Source: Bacteroidota bacterium (lineage in GTDB: Bacteria; Bacteroidota; Bacteroidia; UBA7662; JAIXUI01). From it: DNA of 56,688 bases. Positions 16,328 through 23,254 of the stretch are shown here, piece after piece. The notes under the pieces were generated by a model. The model searched no databases and was not told the origin of the DNA. It saw nothing but the letters and a program-made list of their open reading frames with translations. The translations under genes were made by a program, and so were the position numbers. The stretch's first letter is position 1; the number at the start of each line of letters is the position of its first letter. The stretch covers positions 1 through 56,688 of the forward strand of contig JAIXUI010000075.1 of NCBI GenBank assembly GCA_027484125.1, given 5' to 3'.

Positions 16328-17598
16328 GTTAAACTAAACTTGATATAAAAAACACTGCCTGTATGGCCAGAAATGTGTCTGTAACCGGCACGTGCGTGAA
16401 GTCTTCGGGCCATCTGAGCTACGTAATACAAGCCAAGTCCAAATCCTTGTTGCTCATACCTATCACCTTGATTTTCTCTGAAAAAACGACTGAAAACCAA
16501 CTTTTGAATTTTTTTGGGAAGACCAGGCCCTAAATCTTCTACCTCTATCATCAAATTGGCGCCTGCTACTTTTAATCGCAAGGTAATTAATTCATCAGCA
16601 GGGCCATATTTCAGAGCGTTGTCAAGTAGATTGAAAAGCATTTGCCGGAGATGGAAAGTGTCGGTAACCAATTCAAATTGTTTCCCGGGCAAATCCAGCT
16701 TAATCCTATCAGTCGCATGATGATTTCGTATGTTGAAATCCTCTTTGATTTCTGTAAGAAAAGCATTCAGTTGAATGGATTCCAGACGAAGCACAACAGC
16801 ATCAGATTCTGTTTTCGCAATCTGTAAAAATCTCTCTACATACTCTTGAAGCCTGTTGCTTTCTTTTACTACCACTTCTAAATAGCGTTTTCGCCTGTTT
16901 TCTTCCATCTCTTTGTTTTGTTTTGAAAGCACTTGGGCTGCTAAATGCAAGGAAGCTACAGGGGTTCGAAGTTCATGTGTCATGGTGTTGATAAAGTCGT
17001 TTTGGATTTCTGATAGCCGTTTTTGTTTGAAGAGCGTTAACAGGGTGTACCCAAAAAATCCTAAAACAACCAGAAGGGCTGATGATGAATAAAACCACAT
17101 GCTCATGTCATTCAAGATGCCTGCATTCTTATCAGGAAACATCACACCAAAATAAGTGTAGTTCGCTTTCAGAACAGGAAACTCTTTAATGGGTCTGCTT
17201 TTTTCCGACTTCCCTGTAAGATAGTTTATTCGTCCGCTATGAATAAAGTCCTTCGCCCAGCAATCATAAATGGTATATTCATAATCATCATATACTTGAT
17301 GCTTCTTCAGCTCCTGTGAGATGCTGATTTCGAGCAAATATGGATCAATGTTATCATTCACTCTCACTGTAAAATAGTTATCCGTTAACCTAGATACCAT
17401 ATCAATGGGCTCACTTTGGTTGGAATTGTACTTCAACAGGGTATAAGCCACATTGCGTAAAGCGAGCGAAACATTTTTTTCAAATTGTTGATCCCCAATT
17501 TCAAAAGCCTTCTTAAACCAATAGCCTTGCAAGGTTAAAAGTACAGCTGCCGACGATAGGGCCATAAAAAGAAACAATCGAAGCTTTCGGCTTTTCAC
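16324..17598 (-). CDS. Membrane sensor histidine kinase
   Basis: A 424-residue inner-membrane kinase, partner of the response regulator. TM1 covers about 8-27 and TM2 about 168-190, enclosing a periplasmic sensor region of about 140 residues with no recognised domain. The HisKA box NTMTHELRTP carries phosphoacceptor H208. The ATPase domain has the N box (NLLDNALKYG), the G1 box (VEDLGPGLP), the F box (FSRFFR) and the G2 box (GFGLGLYYV), so it is catalytically complete. The start is a GTG: the reading frame gives no better ATG before TM1, and a near-consensus -7 element (CAAATTTG) lies five bases upstream. The upstream gap contains the phased TTAACA boxes. Confidence 0.93.
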   Translation of the reverse strand: MKSRKLRLFLFMALSSAAVLLTLQGYWFKKAFEIGDQQFEKNVSLALRNVAYTLLKYNSNQSEPIDMVSRLTDNYFTVRVNDNIDPYLLEISISQELKKHQVYDDYEYTIYDCWAKDFIHSGRINYLTGKSEKSRPIKEFPVLKANYTYFGVMFPDKNAGILNDMSMWFYSSSALLVVLGFFGYTLLTLFKQKRLSEIQNDFINTMTHELRTPVASLHLAAQVLSKQNKEMEENRRKRYLEVVVKESNRLQEYVERFLQIAKTESDAVVLRLESIQLNAFLTEIKEDFNIRNHHATDRIKLDLPGKQFELVTDTFHLRQMLFNLLDNALKYGPADELITLRLKVAGANLMIEVEDLGPGLPKKIQKLVFSRFFRENQGDRYEQQGFGLGLYYVAQMARRLHARAGYRHISGHTGSVFYIKFSLT

Positions 17599-17621
17599 AG
17601 TTACAAATTTGGGGGTTAAAT

Positions 17622-17649
17622 ATTGGTTGTTTTTAGCTTAACAACCAAT
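17622..17649. repeat. 9-bp inverted repeat upstream of the two-component operon
   Basis: attggttgt (17622-17630) and acaaccaat (17641-17649) form a perfect 9-bp inverted repeat with a 10-base spacer. It lies 24-51 bases upstream of the kinase start and partly overlaps the TTAACA box array, so it may be an operator rather than a terminator; neither side has a T tract after the stem. Confidence 0.5.
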
Positions 17650-17675
17650 TAACAGCTCTTCAAAGCGGATTAACA
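17638..17675. promoter_or_regulatory. Array of four phased TTAACA-like boxes (candidate response-regulator operator)
   Basis: TTAACA at 17638, TTAACA at 17649, TTCAAA at 17659 and TTAACA at 17670 are direct repeats spaced 11, 10 and 11 bases, one helical turn each. The arrangement is that of OmpR/PhoB-family binding sites and closely resembles the PhoP boxes of Bacillus subtilis (TTAACA-like hexamers with about 5-bp spacers). It lies between the kinase-regulator operon and the DUF1573 gene. Confidence 0.55.
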
Positions 17676-17723
17676 GAATCAAGTAACGCCGATAAAGACC
17701 TTTGATTCAATCAATTCAAACAC

Positions 17724-18122
17724 ATGAAAAAAATCTTTTTAGCGATGTTGCTGGCGATGCCGGTACTCGCCTTGGCTCAAGGTCCAAAAACTTCAACCCA
17801 AGTTAAACTAGCTGATGTCGCAAGTATTCAATGGGAATCCACTGAAGTATCGCTTGGAAAAATTGCGAAAAATGTCCCCTCACTAGCAACCTTCAAGTTG
17901 GTGAACACAGGAAAACAACCGGTGGTAATCACCCAAGTGCAGCCTTCCTGTGGGTGCACTGCTGCCGAGTTTACCAAGGAGCCTATTCCTCCAGGTGGTA
18001 CTGGCTACGTAAAAGCGACTTACAATGCTGCTACGTTGGGAGCTTTTCGTAAGCAAGTGACAGTTTCAGTGAGTGGTGAAGCTAATCCTGCTGTATTGTT
18101 GCTAACTGGCACGGTGGAATAA
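17724..18122 (+). CDS. Secreted DUF1573 protein
   Basis: A 132-residue periplasmic or surface protein with a signal peptide (1-19, ending LALAQ) and one DUF1573 Ig-like domain. The diagnostic block is visible: FKLVNTGKQPVVITQVQPSC followed at once by GCTAAEF, then PIPPGGTGYVKATYNA and GAFRKQVTVSV. DUF1573 is common in Bacteroidota; its function is unknown. It is transcribed divergently from the two-component operon across the gap holding the TTAACA boxes, so control by that system is possible but unproven. Confidence 0.9.
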   Translation: MKKIFLAMLLAMPVLALAQGPKTSTQVKLADVASIQWESTEVSLGKIAKNVPSLATFKLVNTGKQPVVITQVQPSCGCTAAEFTKEPIPPGGTGYVKATYNAATLGAFRKQVTVSVSGEANPAVLLLTGTVE

Positions 18123-18149
18123 CTGCTTGGTTACTTAGTGAATGTTAGG

Positions 18150-18196
18150 GAAGAGCTTTAGCGGAACTATCAATGGTGGTTGCGTTAAAGCTCTTC
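18150..18196. terminator. Imperfect hairpin between the convergent DUF1573 and ade genes
   Basis: gaagagctttagcg (18150-18163) pairs with cgttaaagctcttc (18183-18196) with a single mismatch around a 19-base loop. The right arm covers the last codons of ade. There is no long T tract, so termination is uncertain, but position between convergent genes favours it. Confidence 0.4.
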
Positions 18197-19816
18197 TTTG
18201 CTTACCGGCTGGGTAAATCGAAATTTATCCCCATCAAACAAGCCTTGATCAGAAAGCTTGAGGGACGGAATGACCAGCAAGGCCATAAACGAGAGCGTCA
18301 TAAAGGGTGCAGGCATGGTAGCTCCCATTTGCGCCAAAGAGGCATTAAAGGAGGAATAGATTTCGGCCACCGTTTCACCCGGGTTCAAGGACATCAGCCC
18401 TGCCACTTCTAGGGGAAGAACTTCTACCTGCTCTCCATCAGTCCAAGCCAACCCACCCCGAGTTTCCATCAAGGCGTTGATGACTTTGGTCAGGGATTGG
18501 TCGTCAACTCCTGCTGCGATAATGTTATGCGAATCGTGAGCGACGGTAGAGGCAATGGCCCCTTTTTTCAGCCCAAAACCAGTAATCCATGCGATTGCGG
18601 GCGTCGCCTCTTTGTACCGGTTTACCACGGTAAGCTTAAGCAAGTCGTGAGTGAGGTCAGATTCCAAGTTCTCTGTTTCAAACGGGCCAATCAAGGCTTT
18701 TTCGGTCACTAACTGCCGATCGGCAGCAACTATGGCCTTCACCTTGCCATTAACAGGAGCGGCAAGAGCGCTAACTGAAATCTTTCTACTCTTAAACCGA
18801 TTTAAAGGATAAACCTTTGGCAAATTGAAAGCTACATAACCTCGATTAAAAACTTGTGCACCGGCAATCCAGGTTTCTAACACATTGAACGCTTCTAGAT
18901 TATCTACTCGGATGAAGTCAGCTTGATCGCCTTCTCTTAGCAAACCCACCTGGAGGCGATAATGTTGAACCGGATTCAAACACGCTGCGCGCAAAGTATC
19001 CCATAGGTCGTAACCTGCCTTCACTGCTCTGGCGCATAACGAATTGAGGTGTCCTTGTAGTAAATCATCAGGATGTTTGTCATCGGAGCAGAACATGATG
19101 AGCTCCGGATATTCACGCAATAGGGGAATGAGTGCTTCAAAGTTGCGAGCAGCAGAGCCTTCTCGTATGAGGATTTTCACCCCAATGCTTGCCTTAAACT
19201 TCCCTTCTTCATAAGTGAAACACTCATGGTCGGTGGTGATGCCGTAGCTGAAATAGTCGCGTGCGTCATCTCCGGTAAGGCCCGGTGCATGTCCGTCGAT
19301 GGGTTTGTTGAATTCCTTGGCAGCTTCAATTTTAGCCATTAAATCAGCTTGTCGCTGCAACACGCCCGGATAGTTCATCACTTCTGAGAGGAAGTGCATG
19401 TCTTCCCATTCCATCAGTTGGAGGACTTCTTGTGGGCCGATTGCAGCACCTGCAGTTTCAAATCCGGTAGCTGGAACACAGGATGGTACCCCAAAATGGA
19501 ATTTCAACGGTACCGTTTTAGAATTACTAACCATAAAGCGGATGCCTTCGATGCCACAAACATTGGCTATTTCATGAGGGTCCGAAACGGTAGCTACCGT
19601 GCCTTGTCGTACAGCCAAATGAGCAAATGCCGATGGAACCAGCAGCGAACTCTCTATATGTATATGTGCATCGGTGAACCCTGGCAGCAAGAATCCATCT
19701 TCTACAGCCTCGGAAGTGGGTTCAATCCGAATGACTTGGGTTCCTTCGGTGTATATTTTACCCGGGAAAATCTGCCTGTTGTGAATGTCCACAACGTGTC
19801 CGCTGATAACCGCCAT
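18185..19816 (-). CDS. ade: Adenine deaminase
   Basis: A 543-residue amidohydrolase converting adenine to hypoxanthine and ammonia in purine salvage. The metal-binding start of the barrel is seen in LPGFTDAHIHIESSLLVP, then TVATVSDPHEIANVCG, PIDGHAPGL, TDHECFTYEE and FCSDDKHPDDL; the C-terminal Ade domain has VAHDSHNI. Start: the ATG at 19816 gives MAVISGHVVD, which fits the N-terminal beta-domain of the family; the frame continues 13 codons upstream but that stretch looks like leader DNA and contains the promoter-like TTACTTTG (19833-19840 complement). It is convergent with the DUF1573 gene and divergent from the 150-residue hypothetical gene. Confidence 0.93.
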   Translation of the reverse strand: MAVISGHVVDIHNRQIFPGKIYTEGTQVIRIEPTSEAVEDGFLLPGFTDAHIHIESSLLVPSAFAHLAVRQGTVATVSDPHEIANVCGIEGIRFMVSNSKTVPLKFHFGVPSCVPATGFETAGAAIGPQEVLQLMEWEDMHFLSEVMNYPGVLQRQADLMAKIEAAKEFNKPIDGHAPGLTGDDARDYFSYGITTDHECFTYEEGKFKASIGVKILIREGSAARNFEALIPLLREYPELIMFCSDDKHPDDLLQGHLNSLCARAVKAGYDLWDTLRAACLNPVQHYRLQVGLLREGDQADFIRVDNLEAFNVLETWIAGAQVFNRGYVAFNLPKVYPLNRFKSRKISVSALAAPVNGKVKAIVAADRQLVTEKALIGPFETENLESDLTHDLLKLTVVNRYKEATPAIAWITGFGLKKGAIASTVAHDSHNIIAAGVDDQSLTKVINALMETRGGLAWTDGEQVEVLPLEVAGLMSLNPGETVAEIYSSFNASLAQMGATMPAPFMTLSFMALLVIPSLKLSDQGLFDGDKFRFTQPVSKEEL

Positions 19817-19859
19817 AATTATATTTCTGCAAAGTAAAGTGTCAGCACGGCCCAAAGGC

Positions 19860-19867
19860 TAAATTTG
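19860..19867 (+). promoter_or_regulatory. -7 promoter element four bases before the start of the 150-aa gene
   Basis: TAAATTTG, a perfect TAnnTTTG, is followed by tagaATG. With the usual distance from this element to the transcription start, the mRNA would begin at or next to the A of the start codon (leaderless). Confidence 0.55.
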
Positions 19868-19871
19868 TAGA

Positions 19872-20324
19872 ATGAATTTGAAACGCCTCAACTCTGACCT
19901 GACAGATTTGATTGAAATGCGAAACGAACTGGCAGGCATGAATTTCAATGATGACCGTTATGATGACCTAGAAGAAGACATTCACGCCTGTGAGGATGGT
20001 TTTCTGGAGCGCTATGGTGAAATTTTGGAAGATGTTCTGGAGAAAATCCACTTGGTGATTGCTCCAGATAACGATGTGCTTCTTCCAACTGCCTATTTAG
20101 CAAGGCGTTATCATTTAATTGAAGGAACAGAAGATGAATTTGAAGTAGATCCAGATGCCGGAATCTTGTTGGAGACCATGATAAAAAACTCTAATGGCAA
20201 GCCGATGGATGGTAGGTTGGTGATTATGCCCTCTCCCTTTCGTTTTGTGTTGAACTTGCCTAACGGTCCTCGTGTATTGTGGTCAGAAGAATCCCCGGAA
20301 CAATATCAACTTTCTACCAACTAG
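19872..20324 (+). CDS. Conserved hypothetical acidic protein
   Basis: A 150-residue, clearly acidic cytoplasmic protein with no signal peptide or membrane helix. The first 60 residues form charged helices (LTDLIEMRNELAGM, DDRYDDLEEDIHACEDGF) with heptad-like spacing; the second half looks like alternating strands (RLVIMPSPFRFVLN). I do not recognise a named domain. It appears monocistronic, with its own -7 element directly before the ATG and an intrinsic terminator 20 bases after the stop. Confidence 0.75.
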   Translation: MNLKRLNSDLTDLIEMRNELAGMNFNDDRYDDLEEDIHACEDGFLERYGEILEDVLEKIHLVIAPDNDVLLPTAYLARRYHLIEGTEDEFEVDPDAGILLETMIKNSNGKPMDGRLVIMPSPFRFVLNLPNGPRVLWSEESPEQYQLSTN

Positions 20325-20343
20325 CTAAAACGCTTTTCAAGGC

Positions 20344-20373
20344 AAAAGCCCTACCGCAACCGGTAGGGCTTTT
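20344..20373 (+). terminator. Intrinsic terminator after the 150-aa gene
   Basis: A perfect 13-bp stem (20344-20356 with 20361-20373; core gccctaccg) closed by a caac tetraloop and followed by T5. Confidence 0.9.
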
Positions 20374-20442
20374 TACTTTGGGCTACCGAAGAAAGCCCAA
20401 TTCTACCTAAGAGAAAACCATCAACCCAAAAACTATTGACAT

Positions 20443-20479
20443 AAAAAAAGCCGCCAAGGAACTAACCTGAGCGGCTTTT
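20443..20479 (-). terminator. Intrinsic terminator of the tRNA-Arg gene
   Basis: aaaagccgc (20446-20454) pairs with gcggctttt (20471-20479). Read on the minus strand it begins at the very CCA end of the tRNA and ends in a T7 tract. Confidence 0.75.
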
Positions 20480-20555
20480 GGCGGTCTCGTAGGGATTCGA
20501 ACCCCAAACCTTCTGATCCGTAGTCAGATGCTCTATCCAGTTGAGCTACGAAACC
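20479..20555 (-). tRNA. tRNA-Arg (anticodon ACG)
   Basis: On the minus strand a full cloverleaf can be folded: acceptor GGTTTCG paired with CGAGACC, D-arm TAGCTCAACTGGATAGAGCA, anticodon stem TCTGA/TCAGA with loop CTACGGA (anticodon ACG, wobble A likely inosine), T-arm TGGGG-TTCGAAT-CCCTA and discriminator G. The terminal CCA is encoded in the DNA. It would decode CGU, CGC and CGA codons. Confidence 0.95.
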
Positions 20556-20680
20556 CGGTGCCGAAGCGGTTGCAAAGATAGTGAGCTTTTTTGCGTTTCC
20601 AAGTATGGGCTGGAATATTTCTTTAAGAAAAAATTGAGGGGAAGGAATACTTTCTGCCTCATCTCTCTTATTTTGCGCAC

Positions 20681-21601
20681 ATGTCAGAAGAAAACGAGCA
20701 CTCAGGCCCTAGAATGCGCCGAAGGGTGAAGATTCGCCTGAAGTCTGATCCTAACAAGAAAAAGATTGCTTCCAGCATCAATGAGTCAGATCGCCTGAAG
20801 GGTTTTTTGTTGATGAATGTCATCAATTACACCTTCTTTTTTATTCTAGCTTATCTTATCACCTATTTTCTTAGCCGCTTTGCATCAGGTTTTGTGGCCA
20901 ACATGGAAAATAAAGGCCCATTTATTAACTACAACTACATCTTGTTCTGGGCTGAGTACACCAGCTGGGATCAGAAATCTATCATCAGTATCTTTTCCTC
21001 GGGTGTCGCAATCAACCTGTTCGCTTTTTTTATCGCACTCGTTATTTTCATCAAGACACGCAAACGCGAAGGGTACCTCTCCTCATTCCTCCTTTGGTTG
21101 GTGTATTTTACTTTCGTAAGGGTGTTTGGTGGGATTTTAGCAGGCGTTGCCACTCACCGTGATTTCGGGTTTCTTACCATGTGGATTTATCTCAGCAGGA
21201 ATCAAGAGATTGTGATTATCGTAGTTTCTGCCATCTTAATAGGGATATTAGGTCTTTTTACTACCAGGTGGTTTCTTCAAACCTCTATGTCGAACTCATT
21301 AATTCAAGGTGAAAACCGGATGAAATACGTGATAGTTTCCGGGGTTATTCCCTATGTAATCGGAAGCGCTATCATCATGGTTTCCCACTTGCCAATCAAG
21401 CAAATTCATGAGTTTATCTTATTGTTGTCTTTCGGGATTCTGTTCGTGCCAATGTTCATCCTTATTCCTAGATTATCGAAGTCAAGTATTGTCTGCTTCA
21501 ATAAGCCAAGCTTGTATAAAGTCCAATACAAGGTGATCATCTACACGGTAATTCTGTTAGTTGGATTAAGGGTGTTGCTTGGACGAGGATTAACACTCTA
21601 G
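20681..21601 (+). CDS. Hypothetical multi-pass membrane protein
   Basis: A 306-residue protein with a basic cytoplasmic N-terminus (RMRRRVKIRLK, residues 11-21) followed by about seven hydrophobic helices, among them NYTFFFILAYLITYFL, GVAINLFAFFIALVIFI, IVIIVVSAILIGILGLF and the C-terminal IIYTVILLVGLRVLL. A segment of the rhomboid or CPBP type cannot be confirmed: the expected catalytic motifs are not seen. Function is unknown. A near-consensus -7 sequence (TATTTTG) ends five bases before the ATG. A terminator follows 17 bases after the stop, so the gene is probably expressed alone between two tRNA genes. Confidence 0.75.
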   Translation: MSEENEHSGPRMRRRVKIRLKSDPNKKKIASSINESDRLKGFLLMNVINYTFFFILAYLITYFLSRFASGFVANMENKGPFINYNYILFWAEYTSWDQKSIISIFSSGVAINLFAFFIALVIFIKTRKREGYLSSFLLWLVYFTFVRVFGGILAGVATHRDFGFLTMWIYLSRNQEIVIIVVSAILIGILGLFTTRWFLQTSMSNSLIQGENRMKYVIVSGVIPYVIGSAIIMVSHLPIKQIHEFILLLSFGILFVPMFILIPRLSKSSIVCFNKPSLYKVQYKVIIYTVILLVGLRVLLGRGLTL

Positions 21602-21617
21602 TATCGACGTGCTCTAT

Positions 21618-21648
21618 AAAAAAAGGTAGCCATTGGCTACCTTTTTTT
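21618..21648 (+). terminator. Intrinsic terminator after the 306-aa membrane protein gene
   Basis: Stem aaaaaaaggtagcc (21618-21631), loop att, then ggctacc followed by T7 (21635-21648). Confidence 0.9.
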
Positions 21649-21681
21649 ATGTGGGGTTTTTCTGTTTGGCTAGGCGGTATC

Positions 21682-21715
21682 AAAAAAAAAACCTGCTTGA
21701 TGAAGCAGGTTTTTT
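21682..21715 (-). terminator. Intrinsic terminator of the tRNA-Lys gene
   Basis: aaaaaacctgctt (21686-21698) pairs with aagcaggtttttt (21703-21715). On the minus strand it starts two bases after the tRNA discriminator base and runs into a long T tract. Confidence 0.85.
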
Positions 21716-21716
21716 G

Positions 21717-21789
21717 TGATTCGACTGGGGCTCGAACCCAGGACCCTAACATTAAAAGTGTTATGCTCTACCAGCTGAGCTATCGAATC
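21717..21789 (-). tRNA. tRNA-Lys (anticodon TTT)
   Basis: The minus strand folds into a standard cloverleaf: acceptor GATTCGA/TCGAATC, D-arm TAGCTCAGCTGGTAGAGCA, anticodon stem TAACA/TGTTA with loop CTTTTAA (anticodon TTT), T-arm CTGGG-TTCGAGC-CCCAG and discriminator A. Unlike the tRNA-Arg nearby, CCA is not encoded (the next bases are CAA) and must be added enzymatically. Confidence 0.96.
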
Positions 21790-21892
21790 GGCCGCCGTTC
21801 TTTCGAAAAGCGATGCAAAAGTATGTTTCCTAAATGTTACATCCAAGCATATTTTGCAATTATTTTTATAAAAACCTCATAGGCATTGATTA

Positions 21893-23059
21893 TCAACGCA
21901 ATAAGTTGGGCTTTTCAAATTCACGATTGGGATTGAATGGGTATTTGTAAGTAATATGCCTTTTGTAGAAGGTTGCACCGGCCGCCTGATGCAGCGCTTC
22001 CATCTTTGGATTGAAGTCGCCAACCCAACTTAACTCAACGTCTTCGAACTGAGGGTACTTGATAAACTCATCGTAACACTTCTTAATCATCCCCGATTCT
22101 AGTCCTAACTTCTGGTACTTGGGGTTGATTCCCATAACAATGATTCTGGTTCGCGTCATGGCTTTTCTCCAGCGATACCAAGCAAACTTCAGTTTACCTA
22201 CCCAACCGAGCTTCCCATTTACATGTTTGAGAATTTGATTGACATCGGGAATCATGGCCATAAATCCGGCAGGCTCATGGTCAACATAGGCAAACCAAAC
22301 AAATTCCGGTATGAGAATAGGTTTCATAGATAGGAATTGTTTCTTGAGGTTGGCTTTGTTCATGGGGCTGAATCCCTGATGATGTGCCCAAGCTAGGTTA
22401 TAGACATACACAAAGTCATCGATGAATTGATCTAAATGATTCAAGTCAAGCGATTTGAATTGATTGGCTGGCTTGCTTAAAACCCAGTCAGCAATTTTAA
22501 AGAAACGGTCAGGTAGCCCATTTTTCTTAAAATGAAGCACATTGGTGACTTGCTCGTAGTAAATCTTGAAGCCATAGTTTTCAAAAAGTGCTTGGTAATA
22601 AGGCTTATGATAATTCATGCCAAAAGAAGGCGGTTGAAATCCGTCGGTGAGTAATCCCCAAAAATTATCATTTTCCCCAAAGTTGATAGGGCCGTCCATG
22701 GCTTCCATGCCACGCTCAATGAGCCAGTTTTTACAAGTATCGAAAAGTAAATTGGCCGCCTCTTGATTGTTGATGCAGTCGAAGAATCCCATGCCCCCCG
22801 AAACTATATCGGTGATTCTCGCTTTTTTTTCATTGACAAAGGCAGCTACTCGGCCTACAAGCTGGTCGTGCTGATACAACAGCCAGCGCTGGCAACTGCC
22901 ATGTTGGAAGTAGGCGTTTCTTGATGGGTCAAAAATGGCTTCTACCATATCATCTAGTGGTGCTACATAGTTTGGTTCATCCTTATAAAAGGATTTAGGC
23001 CATTGTATGAAGAGGTGAGCAGCTTGTGCGGTACTTACTTCTACGATTTTGAACTGCAT
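21893..23059 (-). CDS. GNAT-fold N-acetyltransferase-like protein
   Basis: A 388-residue cytoplasmic protein. It resembles the long, YghO-like GNAT-related proteins of Bacteroidota and Proteobacteria, with an N-terminal block (FIQWPKSFYKDEPNYVAPL), a central MDGPINFGENDNFWGLL segment that is typical of this group, and a C-terminal GNAT-like half with IIVMGINPKYQKLGLESGM, where the Q-x-x-G-x-G/A acetyl-CoA loop is only partly kept. No substrate can be predicted. The ATG at 23059 is chosen over the TTG two codons upstream because that TTG lies inside a perfect -7 element (TACCTTTG) three bases before the ATG. Confidence 0.75.
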   Translation of the reverse strand: MQFKIVEVSTAQAAHLFIQWPKSFYKDEPNYVAPLDDMVEAIFDPSRNAYFQHGSCQRWLLYQHDQLVGRVAAFVNEKKARITDIVSGGMGFFDCINNQEAANLLFDTCKNWLIERGMEAMDGPINFGENDNFWGLLTDGFQPPSFGMNYHKPYYQALFENYGFKIYYEQVTNVLHFKKNGLPDRFFKIADWVLSKPANQFKSLDLNHLDQFIDDFVYVYNLAWAHHQGFSPMNKANLKKQFLSMKPILIPEFVWFAYVDHEPAGFMAMIPDVNQILKHVNGKLGWVGKLKFAWYRWRKAMTRTRIIVMGINPKYQKLGLESGMIKKCYDEFIKYPQFEDVELSWVGDFNPKMEALHQAAGATFYKRHITYKYPFNPNREFEKPNLLR

Positions 23060-23062
23060 ATG

Positions 23063-23070
23063 CAAAGGTA
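23063..23070 (-). promoter_or_regulatory. -7 promoter element three bases before the GNAT-like gene
   Basis: The minus strand reads TACCTTTG followed by catATG. A perfect TAnnTTTG this close to the start codon implies a leaderless transcript and fixes the start at 23059. Confidence 0.55.
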
Positions 23071-23254
23071 TTAAGAGAATCGAGGAAGCATGGAGATTAG
23101 AAATGAGGTAAAAATGTGTGTAAAAGGCCTACGACTATAAATAAATAATCAATTCTAAGTCAAAACATTAAAAAATATTATATAAATAAACTTTTGCATG
23201 CGTTATCAAATTGTTAAATAAATCTTAACTTGATGTACACTTAAATTTTTGCTG

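Noticed and set aside
23214-23246. TTAAAT/TTAACT repeats upstream of the SusC gene as further boxes of the TTAACA type
   Set aside because: The spacing (11 then 16) is not helically regular and the region is generally A/T-rich.
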